Source: Paenibacillus monticola
Lineage (GTDB): Bacteria > Bacillota > Bacilli > Paenibacillales > Paenibacillaceae
Direction of reading: 5' to 3'
Assembly (NCBI RefSeq): GCF_009664975.1
Contig: NZ_WJXB01000002.1
Coordinates: forward strand, 682,001 to 746,000
Length of the DNA stretch: 64,000 nt
Both the position numbers and the translations under genes were made by a program. The notes under the pieces are model-generated. The model was not told the origin of the DNA and did not search any database. It worked only from the letters and a program-made list of their open reading frames with translations. Of the stretch, positions 45,978-54,713 are shown in pieces (positions within the stretch are counted from its first letter, which is position 1; every line of letters starts with the position of its first letter).

Positions 45978-46965
45978 TTAACTCAAGCTGTTCGGTTTTT
46001 TGATGAATAGAGACAATACAACATTAATCACCGCTAACAATAAACCGATCTTAAATACCAGTGATGATCCCGCTGCTGTAGCATCTGTCAGATCATTCGC
46101 AACGGTTGCTAAGTAACTACTCTGTTTGGCTGATAAAATCGATATCATGACTGAAATACCAATAGCGCCAGCTACTTGTTGAACGGTTTGAGTTAAGGCA
46201 ATCCCATCTGGATAATACTGTTTCGGAAGAGAATTCAAGGTGTTTGTTTGTACCGAAGCAAGCACCATCCCGATACCTAACATCATGACAATATGTGTTA
46301 CCACTATCATCCATAAAACTGTGTCTGCACCAAATTGTGAGTATAAGGCATAACCTATAGCTACCAGAATGGTTCCAGGTGTAATAATCGCTTTCGCACC
46401 ATATTTATCAAATAGACGGCCAATGATTGGAGCTAATATACAGTTAAGCAAGCTGCCTGGCAGAAGCATAAGACCTGTTGCAAAAGCAGTAGCTAATAAT
46501 GCCACTTGCATATACATTGGTAAAATCACAAGCATGGACAACATATTAAAGAACGTAATGAAACTCATAAAAATGCCAAGCACGAACAGCGGATATTTAA
46601 ATGCTTTTAAATTCAGCATAGGAGATTCCATTTTGGTTTGACGAATCGAAAATAGAATGAGAGCTATAATTCCAATAATGATCGATCCAAGCACAGTTAT
46701 ACTTGTCCAACCCAGATCACCCGATACACTAAATCCGTAAACAATACCGCCGAATCCAATCGTCGAAAGAATAACAGAGAATACATCAATTGAAACCTTC
46801 CGTAGCTCATTCACATTACGTAAATAAACGAGTCCTAGGAAGAGTGAAAGCAAGAGGAACGGTATGGTTACCCAGAAAATCCAATTCCATGTCAATGTAT
46901 CTATGATAAGTCCTGCTAATGTTGGACCTAGTGTTGGACCCGCTAACATCACTAAGCCTATGAAT
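45978..46965 (-). pseudogene. MFS drug exporter (DHA2/EmrB type), N-terminus deleted
   Basis: The readable frame gives about 324 residues starting LVMLAGPTLGPTLAGLIIDTLTWNWIFW, which is the motif-C region in helix 5 of a 14-helix drug/proton antiporter. Intact members are about 470-480 residues, so helices 1-4 are missing. In this frame a TAA stop stands right at the junction with the TetR fragment, with no upstream ribosome site. The gene is therefore probably dead. The pump would have exported drugs under control of the broken TetR gene. Confidence 0.85.
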
Positions 46966-47040
46966 TAAGCCCACACCCAAATATCCTTTTTGCTGAAAAA
47001 GAGTTGTCGCAATAGTAATGATCATCGATTTTGTATCCAT
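46966..47040 (-). pseudogene. TetR regulator fragment fused out of frame to the MFS remnant
   Basis: A good GGAGG site and ATG 47040 start MDTKSMIITIATTLFQQKGYLGVGLI, the first helix of a TetR DNA-binding domain. After about 25 codons the sequence changes to the MFS coding sequence read in another frame (HRLSDVSGSNTRSNIS). One deletion thus joined the start of a TetR gene to the middle of a co-oriented pump gene. The 74-residue chimeric frame is unlikely to be functional. Confidence 0.85.
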
Positions 47041-47063
47041 TCTCGTAATGCTCCCTCCTCCAT

Positions 47064-47075
47064 ACCGACCGGTCT
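47064..47075. promoter_or_regulatory. TetR-type operator surviving upstream of the deletion scar
   Basis: ACCGACCGGTCT contains the palindrome GACCGGTC, and its surroundings (AGACCGGTCGGTAT) resemble LmrA/YxaF-type sites. It lies about 30 nt before the TetR remnant's ATG. The rest of 47041-47364 holds only the terminator at 47271-47299. Confidence 0.55.
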
Positions 47076-47270
47076 GTTTATACGTATATCACAAATTTTT
47101 TCTATAATTCAAGACATTTTTTGGACTCAATGCTGGAACTGGAGTGAGGAGTCCCTCTTTGTTTGAAATTAGGCGATTGCAGTTATAGCGCCCATTGTCG
47201 GCAAAAATGATATTTAAAGTTGTATTGTGCGTTCAATATAGAGCTGCTTGCTATACCATTCCCCAAAAAA

Positions 47271-47299
47271 ATTCCCCAATCTTCTAACGATTGGGGAAT
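47271..47299 (-). terminator. Terminator of the large SLH protein gene
   Basis: ATTCCCCAATC pairs perfectly with GATTGGGGAAT, followed on the minus strand by seven T. It lies 66 nt past the stop. Confidence 0.85.
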
Positions 47300-47364
47300 T
47301 TCTAGTTCACGCTTCACTTCTTAGCTCTCACCGTACAAATCCGATGTCTGTCACTCTTTCGCTG

Positions 47365-50300
47365 CTATTGATTTCCCAGCTTCAGCAGTACGGCCAGCAT
47401 CTTAGCCGTTTCCTCGCGTGATGCCTTATCTTGTGGGGCAAAATTAACGCCCAAACCTCCGGCGGTTGTTTTGCCTGAGATAATGCCCGCCTGCTGAGCC
47501 GCAGTAGCAGCAGCAAGGGCATAGGCGCTGATGGACTGCTGGTCGGAAAACGCGACTGGCTTGGCACTTACAGGCAATGTCCAGTCCATGAAGTCCACGA
47601 AGCGGATCATCATCACGGCTAGCTGCTGACGTGTTACGCTAGCTTTTGGATCAAACCGTCCATTGCCAATCCCGCTCACAATACCACTCTGGTTGGCCCA
47701 ATTCACCGCATCCGCGTAATAATCGCTTGCCTTAACATCCGTGAAACTGCCGGTTGCTGCTGCAGCTGTACCCAACTTGCCTTCCGCCATATGGGAGAGG
47801 AGCAGTGCTGCGTCCGCACGCGTCAGATTCCCCTTCAAACCAAACTTCCCATCTCCGATTCCGGTGATAATGCTGCGCGCAGCCAAGTACGAAATGGAAT
47901 CCTTGGCAAAGCTGCTGCTGATATCGGAGAAATCCACCTTATTGTAACCCACCGCATAAGTGGAAAAATGCGTGGTTTGGAAGTTCAGCACTCCGGCCGA
48001 AGCATCGTAGCTGCTGCCGGGAAGCACGTCAAGCAGTCCCATCTCAGTCAAATAGTATGCAACTACAGCATTCACATCTTCATTGCCCGCCGGAACATAC
48101 GGAATACTTATGTCCGCAACACCACCAGCGAAGCTTGAAATTGTCTGACTACCGGCGTGAATGGTCAGACCCAAGATTGGACGATTGCCGATCTTTGCTT
48201 CGGCAGACGCCTTTATTTCAGGAGCCAAACTGCCCATTGCCGTTGCGGCATCGATTCTAGCGATGGATAATGTAATATCTCCACCATTCGCCGCTGAACT
48301 CACGGCGGCGAATGAAGTACGGTTTAATGAAATCGTACCCAGGCCCGTCTCAAATGTAAGGGCGCTAGCTGTACTGCCAGCAATTGCCGCCGCAGCAGCA
48401 GCCGGAATATTCAGTACAATTTCCCCACTGGCATTAGCTCCTGTGGTCCGGAATATCACATCGCCACCCCCAGCTGCAACCAACGACTTCAGTGCCGCTT
48501 CGACCTTCTCCAGGGTCACGGTAGCTACCATTCGGCCTTCTGCATCCGTTGTAGTCTTCAGCTCTACGATGACCTTATTACCCTCAGTGATAACAGCTGG
48601 TGAGTCCGTTTCTTCAACTGGAATCGTGACAGTTCCTAACCCTGCTCCTGAACCTGGTGCACTCACCGAATCAGCTGCCGTAACGCTCACGAGCGATTCA
48701 GCTACGCCATATCCATCCGCACTGAATGCAGAAACGGTAACGGTTCCTTGGGAAAGTGGTGTAACCTTACCTGTATTATCTACAGAAGCAATGCTTGAAT
48801 TCGAAGAGCTCCATGTTATCGTCTTCGCTCCATCACCAACAGGAACTACTGTTGCCTGAAGCGTGGCAGTGGCTCCTCCAGCTTTCAACGATAGAGACGG
48901 CTGATCCAGCGTGACCTTAGCTACATTCAATTGATAGATAGCCACGGTACCCCCAACCTCATTGGCTACCAGCACCAAAGGTAAGCCAGTTGGACTTGCT
49001 GTTGCTGGAATAAATTCAATTCCCTCCGGTCCGGTATCTGTAGCCAGGGTATCTTTGGGTGTAAACTCACGTGAATTGATGTAGTTAACAAAGCTTGGTT
49101 GCTCCGGATTAGTCACATCATAAGTCATCAGGCCACCTATACGCTCCAGACCCACGAAAGCAAGTGCTTTTTGGCCAACCTTGCCAATCTTGACGTACTC
49201 GGGCTCCGGCCCTTTTTTGGTGCTGCGATTGTCCAGAGTTGTATTGCTGTTGCTGGCATTGAAATAATCCGGCAGGCGCTCACCCGTGATCTTTTCAAAG
49301 TCGCTACCACTGTCATACACCTGCGTCATTGTGCTCGCGTCCCAAACCGAGAATGAACGGGCACCATATAGATAAATACCATCATGGCCCATATCCGACA
49401 TCACTTCTACGCCGTCATACTGTGAATTCGCACTCAGGAACTTGGCCGCTTTCGAATCAGAGTTCAAAGATGCTTTCATTTTACCAATCGTGCTGACATT
49501 CTCCTTGCTATCCCATTCTGTTGCATCACCTTCGTTAGCTGTGAACAGATACGTTTTGCCTCCAACTGTATACTGGTCGATCCCGTCCGGCATATAGGTA
49601 CCATAGAACGGAACATTATCCAATTTGACCTGATTGTCTCTCAGCAAGTCCAGCGCATTGACAGGAACGTTCAGATCCTTAAATCCCAGTCCTTTCACTG
49701 ACAACACTGTTTTGCTGGCAATATCGATAGTAGCTATCGCGTTATTTTCCTGCAAAGAGACATAAGCCGTCTTCTGGTCATCCGATAACTGAATGAACTC
49801 CGGCTCCAGATCCCGCACCGCGTCGGCCTTTGATCCTTCGCCCGTAATCAGCTTTGTCACCGGATCCACTGCTCCACGAATATGCACGAGATCATCAATC
49901 ACTGCTGGGTTGTCGAATTTGACACTGACATTCGTATTTAGAAGTGTGTCTATAATCGTCACGCTGCCTTCGGGATCTCCCTCCACCGAACGAGGCTCTG
50001 CTTCATCCGCCGTCAGAATATACCGGCCATCAGCCGTATACTTAACCATATCCGGTTGAACTCCTGTATCGTACGCGGCTAGAAGCTCACCTTCGTAGCT
50101 CAGCACAAGGACTTTACCCGGCTTCATGGCATCCTCTTCTTGAATGGCCACAGCAATATGCTTCGTAGCCGGATTGATGTCAACACTGGTCAGATCACCG
50201 TAATTAAATCCATCGGCCTCCGATAAGAGCTCCACATTGATGCTTTTTTCCTTTTCCGTATTGCTTCCATTCTTAATATTCACAATATCCACGGAAGCAG

Positions 50301-51474
50301 GGTGAGTAGAGCCATTGACCAGATAGAACTTTCCGTTATCGCGGTTATACTTGATGATCTCCGCCACGCCACCATCTTTGTTGGTCGTACCCACGGAATA
50401 TCCGCCAATCTTCGTTAGGCTAATTCTATCCGGTGTCGTTGTATCCTCAGTAACATTCAGCGAATAGCTTTCTTCAGCGAACATACGGATCGTCGAGCTG
50501 TCATACACCGAAATGCTGACTGTTGACGTGCCTGCTACGGTTGGGGTCCCGGTGATGCTGCCTGAGGCAGTATCCAGGGAAAGTCCATTCGGCAAACCTG
50601 TAGCTTCGAATGTATAAGGCTTCAGGCCCCCATAAACAGCTAAGGTCACCGAATATGGAGAGCCGATCCTAGCGTTCGGAATAGCCATTGTGGAGAGTCC
50701 AAGCTCCGGCACAACAACGCCCCATTGTCCATCTGTGCTGCTGTGTGGTTTGTTTATATCTATTGTTGTTTCAAAGGCAATTTGCTTGAAATCTGCTTTG
50801 TTATTATCAGTGTCTGTAAAGGTGCCACGCCGGACCGAAATTTTTTTGGAGGTTCCTCCCGTACTGCCCGTCGGATAATCGCCCTCAAAGCCATCGATGG
50901 TTAATCCATTGTCATTGCCGGCTGTGCCAATCATATCTACATAGTCATTAGTTTTGTTCTGATACGGATTCGCAACCTGTAACAGAGTAGTATCACTAAG
51001 CAATACAACCTTCATTCCCTTATTAAAAAAGTGTGCCGCCGGCCAAGACTGATCACCTTTTGTACTGATATTATTTGCACTAGACAGATCATTTTTACTA
51101 TCTGTAATGAGATAAGAGGAGTGCGCTTTAATGGTACCGTTCAGATCCAGCTTGCTCCAAAGCCCATTTACATTCGGACTCGGATCAGAATATTGAATAG
51201 ACCAGCCGTTTAAATCTATGTTTGAATCAGTCGGATTATAAAGTTCAATGAAGCCGCTGGAGAAATAACCGCCTGTTGCAGTAGAATTGCCGATGCCATA
51301 CACCTGATTCACGATGATATGGGGAACGCTTACATCATAACTGCCATTTGTAGCATAGGGTGTTCCCGCTAGCACAGCTTCAGCGGCAACCACCGGGCCA
51401 GCCGCCCAAGCGGGACCCAGCAGCAGCTCGGCCGCGAGCATTAGGGAAATTATTGTCTTGCCTGAAGGTTCCAA
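47365..51474 (-). CDS. Large S-layer-anchored protein: lamin-tail, Ig-like, choice-of-anchor-I propeller, Big2 and three SLH domains
   Basis: An exported, wall-bound protein of about 1369 residues. A signal peptide (about 1-30, LLLGPAWA) precedes a lamin-tail-like domain (about 45-180, SSGFIELYNPTDSNIDLNGWSI). Next come a putative-Ig domain (about 265-345, LPNGLSLDTASGSITGTPTVAG), a long choice-of-anchor-I/phytase-like beta-propeller (about 350-860) and a Big2 domain (about 865-945). A Ser/Ala-rich region and three SLH repeats from about 1185 to the end (FSDI..., FTDVKASDYYADAVNWA, FSDQQSIS...) follow. SLH domains bind pyruvylated wall polymer. The propeller suggests a phosphatase- or nuclease-related surface role. 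TTG 51474 is the best-spaced start after AGGAG; an in-frame GTG overlaps the site. Confidence 0.88.
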   Translation of the reverse strand: MEPSGKTIISLMLAAELLLGPAWAAGPVVAAEAVLAGTPYATNGSYDVSVPHIIVNQVYGIGNSTATGGYFSSGFIELYNPTDSNIDLNGWSIQYSDPSPNVNGLWSKLDLNGTIKAHSSYLITDSKNDLSSANNISTKGDQSWPAAHFFNKGMKVVLLSDTTLLQVANPYQNKTNDYVDMIGTAGNDNGLTIDGFEGDYPTGSTGGTSKKISVRRGTFTDTDNNKADFKQIAFETTIDINKPHSSTDGQWGVVVPELGLSTMAIPNARIGSPYSVTLAVYGGLKPYTFEATGLPNGLSLDTASGSITGTPTVAGTSTVSISVYDSSTIRMFAEESYSLNVTEDTTTPDRISLTKIGGYSVGTTNKDGGVAEIIKYNRDNGKFYLVNGSTHPASVDIVNIKNGSNTEKEKSINVELLSEADGFNYGDLTSVDINPATKHIAVAIQEEDAMKPGKVLVLSYEGELLAAYDTGVQPDMVKYTADGRYILTADEAEPRSVEGDPEGSVTIIDTLLNTNVSVKFDNPAVIDDLVHIRGAVDPVTKLITGEGSKADAVRDLEPEFIQLSDDQKTAYVSLQENNAIATIDIASKTVLSVKGLGFKDLNVPVNALDLLRDNQVKLDNVPFYGTYMPDGIDQYTVGGKTYLFTANEGDATEWDSKENVSTIGKMKASLNSDSKAAKFLSANSQYDGVEVMSDMGHDGIYLYGARSFSVWDASTMTQVYDSGSDFEKITGERLPDYFNASNSNTTLDNRSTKKGPEPEYVKIGKVGQKALAFVGLERIGGLMTYDVTNPEQPSFVNYINSREFTPKDTLATDTGPEGIEFIPATASPTGLPLVLVANEVGGTVAIYQLNVAKVTLDQPSLSLKAGGATATLQATVVPVGDGAKTITWSSSNSSIASVDNTGKVTPLSQGTVTVSAFSADGYGVAESLVSVTAADSVSAPGSGAGLGTVTIPVEETDSPAVITEGNKVIVELKTTTDAEGRMVATVTLEKVEAALKSLVAAGGGDVIFRTTGANASGEIVLNIPAAAAAAIAGSTASALTFETGLGTISLNRTSFAAVSSAANGGDITLSIARIDAATAMGSLAPEIKASAEAKIGNRPILGLTIHAGSQTISSFAGGVADISIPYVPAGNEDVNAVVAYYLTEMGLLDVLPGSSYDASAGVLNFQTTHFSTYAVGYNKVDFSDISSSFAKDSISYLAARSIITGIGDGKFGLKGNLTRADAALLLSHMAEGKLGTAAAATGSFTDVKASDYYADAVNWANQSGIVSGIGNGRFDPKASVTRQQLAVMMIRFVDFMDWTLPVSAKPVAFSDQQSISAYALAAATAAQQAGIISGKTTAGGLGVNFAPQDKASREETAKMLAVLLKLGNQ

Positions 51475-51491
51475 GTCATTATTCACTCCTA

Positions 51492-51508
51492 TTGATAGTT
51501 TCTATCAA
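51492..51508. promoter_or_regulatory. Inverted repeat just upstream of the large SLH gene's ribosome site
   Basis: TTGATAGTTTCTATCAA has perfect 7-bp arms around TTT and ends 2 nt before AGGAG on the minus strand. It could be an operator or an mRNA hairpin affecting ribosome access. Confidence 0.5.
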
Positions 51509-51563
51509 CTATAAAGGACAAGTATTTTCGATTGTGCAGATTCGTGTCATTGGCATGTTAAAA

Positions 51564-51584
51564 AACGCCCGATTAACGGACGTT
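51564..51584 (-). terminator. Terminator of the aldehyde dehydrogenase-MerR operon
   Basis: AACG and CCG arms pair with CGG and CGTT around one mismatch, then six T follow on the minus strand. Confidence 0.75.
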
Positions 51585-51598
51585 CCTCTAGTCACTAT

Positions 51599-51994
51599 TT
51601 AACACAATCCCATGTCATTTTTGGGATCTGGCTGCCTTTTTTCGAGCGAGTCATAGGTAGATAGCTTATGGTTCACCGCATCAAAGGCTCTGTCTAGCTC
51701 CACTTGCCTTCTTGTAAGCTCCAGCTTGTGTGCCTCCAAGATAGCTTTTCTTTGCGGGATGGTCGATTCACCTTGAAGCGCCAGATCCACAATCTGTTTC
51801 AAGCCGGTGACCGTCATCCCCGTCATTCGAAAACAGGTCATCAAGTTAATCCAGTCCAGATCATGTTGCTCAAAGATACGATTCCGGTGCTGATCCCTTT
51901 GTATAAAGGGCAACAGCCCTTCTTTCTCATAGTAACGTATGGTATGGGCTGCAAGCCCCAAGCGCTCCGAAGCTTCTTTTATCGAAAAACCCAT
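51599..51994 (-). CDS. MerR-family regulator (AdhR/NmlR-like)
   Basis: A 131-residue regulator. The winged helix (about 3-70) reads FSIKEASERLGLAAHTIRYYEKEGLLPFIQRD, followed by RIFEQHDLDWINLMTCFRMTGMTVTGLKQIVDL and a coiled coil. Two Cys are visible (C53 in the DNA-binding part and C131 at the C-terminus); NmlR/AdhR-type sensors use a single reactive Cys for aldehydes or electrophiles. It is second in an operon after the aldehyde dehydrogenase: GGGAGGTGA serves as its ribosome site and contains the upstream stop. It probably activates the 19-bp-spacer promoter at 53499-53529. Confidence 0.9.
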   Translation of the reverse strand: MGFSIKEASERLGLAAHTIRYYEKEGLLPFIQRDQHRNRIFEQHDLDWINLMTCFRMTGMTVTGLKQIVDLALQGESTIPQRKAILEAHKLELTRRQVELDRAFDAVNHKLSTYDSLEKRQPDPKNDMGLC

Positions 51995-51999
51995 TATTC

Positions 52000-53442
52000 T
52001 CACCTCCCGGCGATTTGTGCTACATCATAACCCATTATTGACTTGGCTTCCAAATACTGCTCAAGGCCGTACACGCCATGTTCCCTGCCGATTCCTGATT
52101 GTTTAAATCCACCAAATGGAGCATGGGGCTCATCGTGCAGACCATTAATTTCAATCCGTCCCGACATGATCTGGGCAGCGATTTGGTTAGCTCTCGCCAA
52201 ATTGGAGGAGCTGATATAGGCAGATAAGCCATAGACAGTATCATTAGCTATTTCAATGGCCTCTTCTTCTGTCTTGTAAGTTAATATGGACAATACCGGT
52301 CCAAATATTTCTTCTCTGGCAATGGTCATATCCATTGTAACATTCGCAAATACTGTAGGCTTTACAAAATAACCCTGATCCAGTCCTTCCGGATGCCCTT
52401 CGCCGCCCGTAATCAACTCGGCCCCTTCTTCGATGCCAAGTTTAATGTAGCGCTGAACAGTGTCGTATTGCTGTTGGCTTACCATGGGACCTATAGCCGT
52501 ATTCTTATCCCAGACATCACCCACTTTAGTAGCTTCAACAGCAGCTGTAATCAGCTTCTTCACTTCTTCCAGCCGATGCTCTGGAACAATTAACCGTGTG
52601 CCGGCAATACATGCCTGGCCGCTATTAATGAAGCAACTCATGGCAGCAAGCGGAATGGCTATGTTGAAATCGGCATCATCCATAATCAGGTTAGGCGATT
52701 TCCCACCCAACTCCAGCGCCACTCTTTTCAGGGTATCGGCAGCTCCCCGGCTGATGATTTTCCCGACCTTGGTCGACCCTGTAAAAGTAATCATCGCTAC
52801 ATCCGGGTGACGGGTTAATTCCGCACCAACGACATCGCCTGTTCCGTTAAGGATATTAATGACCCCGGCTGGAATCCCAGCCTCGTGAATACATTCCATA
52901 AACAATTGGGTCTGAATTGCACTAAGCTCGCTGGGCTTAATCACAATGGTGTTGCCTGCGGCAATAGCGGGGGCTAGCTTGCCTGAAATGTGCGTGTAAT
53001 CTGCATTCCAAGGTGTAATTGCAGCAATAACGCCTAAAGGTTCGAGGACGACCTTTGCTTTTCCAATATATTGGGTAAATTCGAAATCCTGCAACACCTC
53101 TTGGGTGTTCAGGAAATTCCTCAGCGTCAAATTCATGAGCATAGTGGCAATACTTATAGGTGCACCATATTCTTGGACTGTAGCCTGAATCATAACCTCT
53201 GACTTCTCCTTCATCACATCATGCAGACGTTGCAGCATCTGCAAGCGTTCTTCCAGAGTTGTTTTGGAAAAGCTTTTAAAGGCTTGTTTCGCAGCTGCTA
53301 TCGCATTCTGGGCATCTTTTATATTCCCCAAGGTTACCTGACCCATGATTTCTGCTGTTGCAGGATTAATCAGGTTCCGCACTTCCGTACCGTTTGGCTG
53401 CACAAACTCGCCGTTGATATAGATATGATCGATAATTTTCAT
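52000..53442 (-). CDS. NAD(P)-dependent aldehyde dehydrogenase
   Basis: A 480-residue ALDH-superfamily enzyme that oxidises an aldehyde to the acid. Visible are ITPWNADY (oxyanion Asn), KPSELSA, FTGSTKVGKII (cofactor), the general-base Glu in LELGGKSPN and the nucleophile Cys in FINSGQACIAGTR. EEIFGPVLSI and PFGGFKQSG complete the pattern. The substrate is unknown; a MerR regulator in the same operon points to a reactive aldehyde such as methylglyoxal or formaldehyde. AAGGGATG precedes ATG 53442. The operon is transcribed from a MerR-type promoter. Confidence 0.93.
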   Translation of the reverse strand: MKIIDHIYINGEFVQPNGTEVRNLINPATAEIMGQVTLGNIKDAQNAIAAAKQAFKSFSKTTLEERLQMLQRLHDVMKEKSEVMIQATVQEYGAPISIATMLMNLTLRNFLNTQEVLQDFEFTQYIGKAKVVLEPLGVIAAITPWNADYTHISGKLAPAIAAGNTIVIKPSELSAIQTQLFMECIHEAGIPAGVINILNGTGDVVGAELTRHPDVAMITFTGSTKVGKIISRGAADTLKRVALELGGKSPNLIMDDADFNIAIPLAAMSCFINSGQACIAGTRLIVPEHRLEEVKKLITAAVEATKVGDVWDKNTAIGPMVSQQQYDTVQRYIKLGIEEGAELITGGEGHPEGLDQGYFVKPTVFANVTMDMTIAREEIFGPVLSILTYKTEEEAIEIANDTVYGLSAYISSSNLARANQIAAQIMSGRIEINGLHDEPHAPFGGFKQSGIGREHGVYGLEQYLEAKSIMGYDVAQIAGR

Positions 53443-53498
53443 CTAGGTTCATCCCTTTGTATTCTATTTACTAAGCTGTACCTGGCCAGGTTTTCCTC

Positions 53499-53529
53499 AG
53501 TATATAGCTTAAAGTGCACTTTAAGGCAA
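53499..53529 (-). promoter_or_regulatory. MerR-type promoter of the aldehyde dehydrogenase operon (19-bp spacer)
   Basis: Minus strand reads TTGCCT, 19 nt, TATACT. The perfect dyad CTTAAAGTGCACTTTAAG (53508-53525) fills the spacer, starting in the last bases of the -35. An over-long spacer with a central dyad is the hallmark of MerR-activated promoters, and CTTAAAG-N4-CTTTAAG is, from memory, the type of site bound by B. subtilis AdhR. Confidence 0.85.
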
Positions 53530-53623
53530 GTATTACTATTTTTCAATTCACAATAATTTATTTTCTCTTAACATGTATCCCCTATACTGAGATTATAAAT
53601 GAGCAATAGGGAGGAGATTAGTA

Positions 53624-54607
53624 ATGCCTAACATTTGGATGCACATTGAATACGGACAGCAGCTAGCTGACGAGTTCCGCGACCGCCTGCCCTTCTTGGC
53701 CAGACTTCAGAATCACGGGAACTTATACCGCTTAGGCTGTCAAGGACCGGATTTCTTGCTGTACCATAGCTTCCTTCCTTGGAGAACGGACACTGGGGCA
53801 ACCCGATTGGGAGATCATATGCACAGCCGTAACTGTGGACCGGTATTAATCGAATTCTGGCAGAGAATCCGTGAACTCTCCCCTGCAGATTTGCCGGAAG
53901 CTCAGCTGTATTTCTTAGGCTTTCTGACCCATCATTTGCTGGACCGGAATCTTCATCCTTATGTGAATTGGAAAGCAGGCTATAAGCAGCGGAATCATGG
54001 GCGGTTCGAAATTGCTCTTGATACGGTTTTTATGAAACGAGTGAAGCAAGTGGATACCTGGCAGATTCCAGCCTGGAAAAAAATAGATGTGGGTTCCGGG
54101 CTTCCTTACCCGATCCATACTATTCTGCATGAAACTGCATTAACTTGGTATCCAGAGGTTATGGCTTATCTTCCAGCTGAAAGCTGGCATGAGGCTTACC
54201 TTGACTTGGTGCTGGCTCATAAATGTCTGTACGACCCGAGGGGCTGGAAGAAGGCTATCGTGTGGGGACAGGCGCGCAGTCATTTTTATCAAAAGCTTTC
54301 TCCTGCCGAGGAGCAGCTGGATTATCTGAACGAAAAGCATACACAGTGGAGACATTCAGCGCTGTACACCGAAGCTCGAACGGAAAGTGTTCCAGAACTG
54401 TGGGAACAGGCGCTTGCGGAAGGACGGATCGTCCTGCAAGCCTTAGCCGATTGGCTGGATTGCACGGTCGCCGCAGAAGCTACCCGGAAGCTGGAAGCCT
54501 TCAAGCTAGTGCTGGGTGACCGCTCTTATGATACCGGTAAAGAATGCAGCAGTAACTTAATGAATTTGTATGCCGAGCCGATCTGGGAGAAGAATACCGG
54601 CAGCTAA
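53624..54607 (+). CDS. Zinc-dependent phospholipase C-like protein
   Basis: A 327-residue protein with the Zn-PLC superfamily fold. His/Asp-rich motifs are visible: PNIWMHIEYGQQLAD, GNLYRLGCQGPDFLLYH, GDHMHSRN, FLGFLTHHLLDRNLHPYVNWKAG and HETALTWYPEV. The clustered His and Asp are positioned as zinc ligands. It has no signal peptide and so probably acts inside the cell; the substrate is unknown. GGGAGGAGA precedes ATG 53624. The glycosyltransferase gene follows on the same strand after 106 nt. Confidence 0.87.
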   Translation: MPNIWMHIEYGQQLADEFRDRLPFLARLQNHGNLYRLGCQGPDFLLYHSFLPWRTDTGATRLGDHMHSRNCGPVLIEFWQRIRELSPADLPEAQLYFLGFLTHHLLDRNLHPYVNWKAGYKQRNHGRFEIALDTVFMKRVKQVDTWQIPAWKKIDVGSGLPYPIHTILHETALTWYPEVMAYLPAESWHEAYLDLVLAHKCLYDPRGWKKAIVWGQARSHFYQKLSPAEEQLDYLNEKHTQWRHSALYTEARTESVPELWEQALAEGRIVLQALADWLDCTVAAEATRKLEAFKLVLGDRSYDTGKECSSNLMNLYAEPIWEKNTGS

Positions 54608-54713
54608 GGTGATACGTTGAAATACAAGCTCTTGAATATTTAACATCCGGTTGACCCCCAACGAATAGTCGCCTGTTATGGTTAGGGTAACACGAATATT
54701 GGGAGGGGTAGCC

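Noticed and set aside
46816..47040. Intact small TetR-like gene of 74 codons
   Set aside because: Only the first 25 codons resemble TetR; the rest is the MFS gene read in the wrong frame.
48161..48859. 232-codon plus-strand open frame
   Set aside because: Shadow of the low-complexity Ala/Thr/Ser region of the large SLH gene; no ribosome site or recognisable domain.
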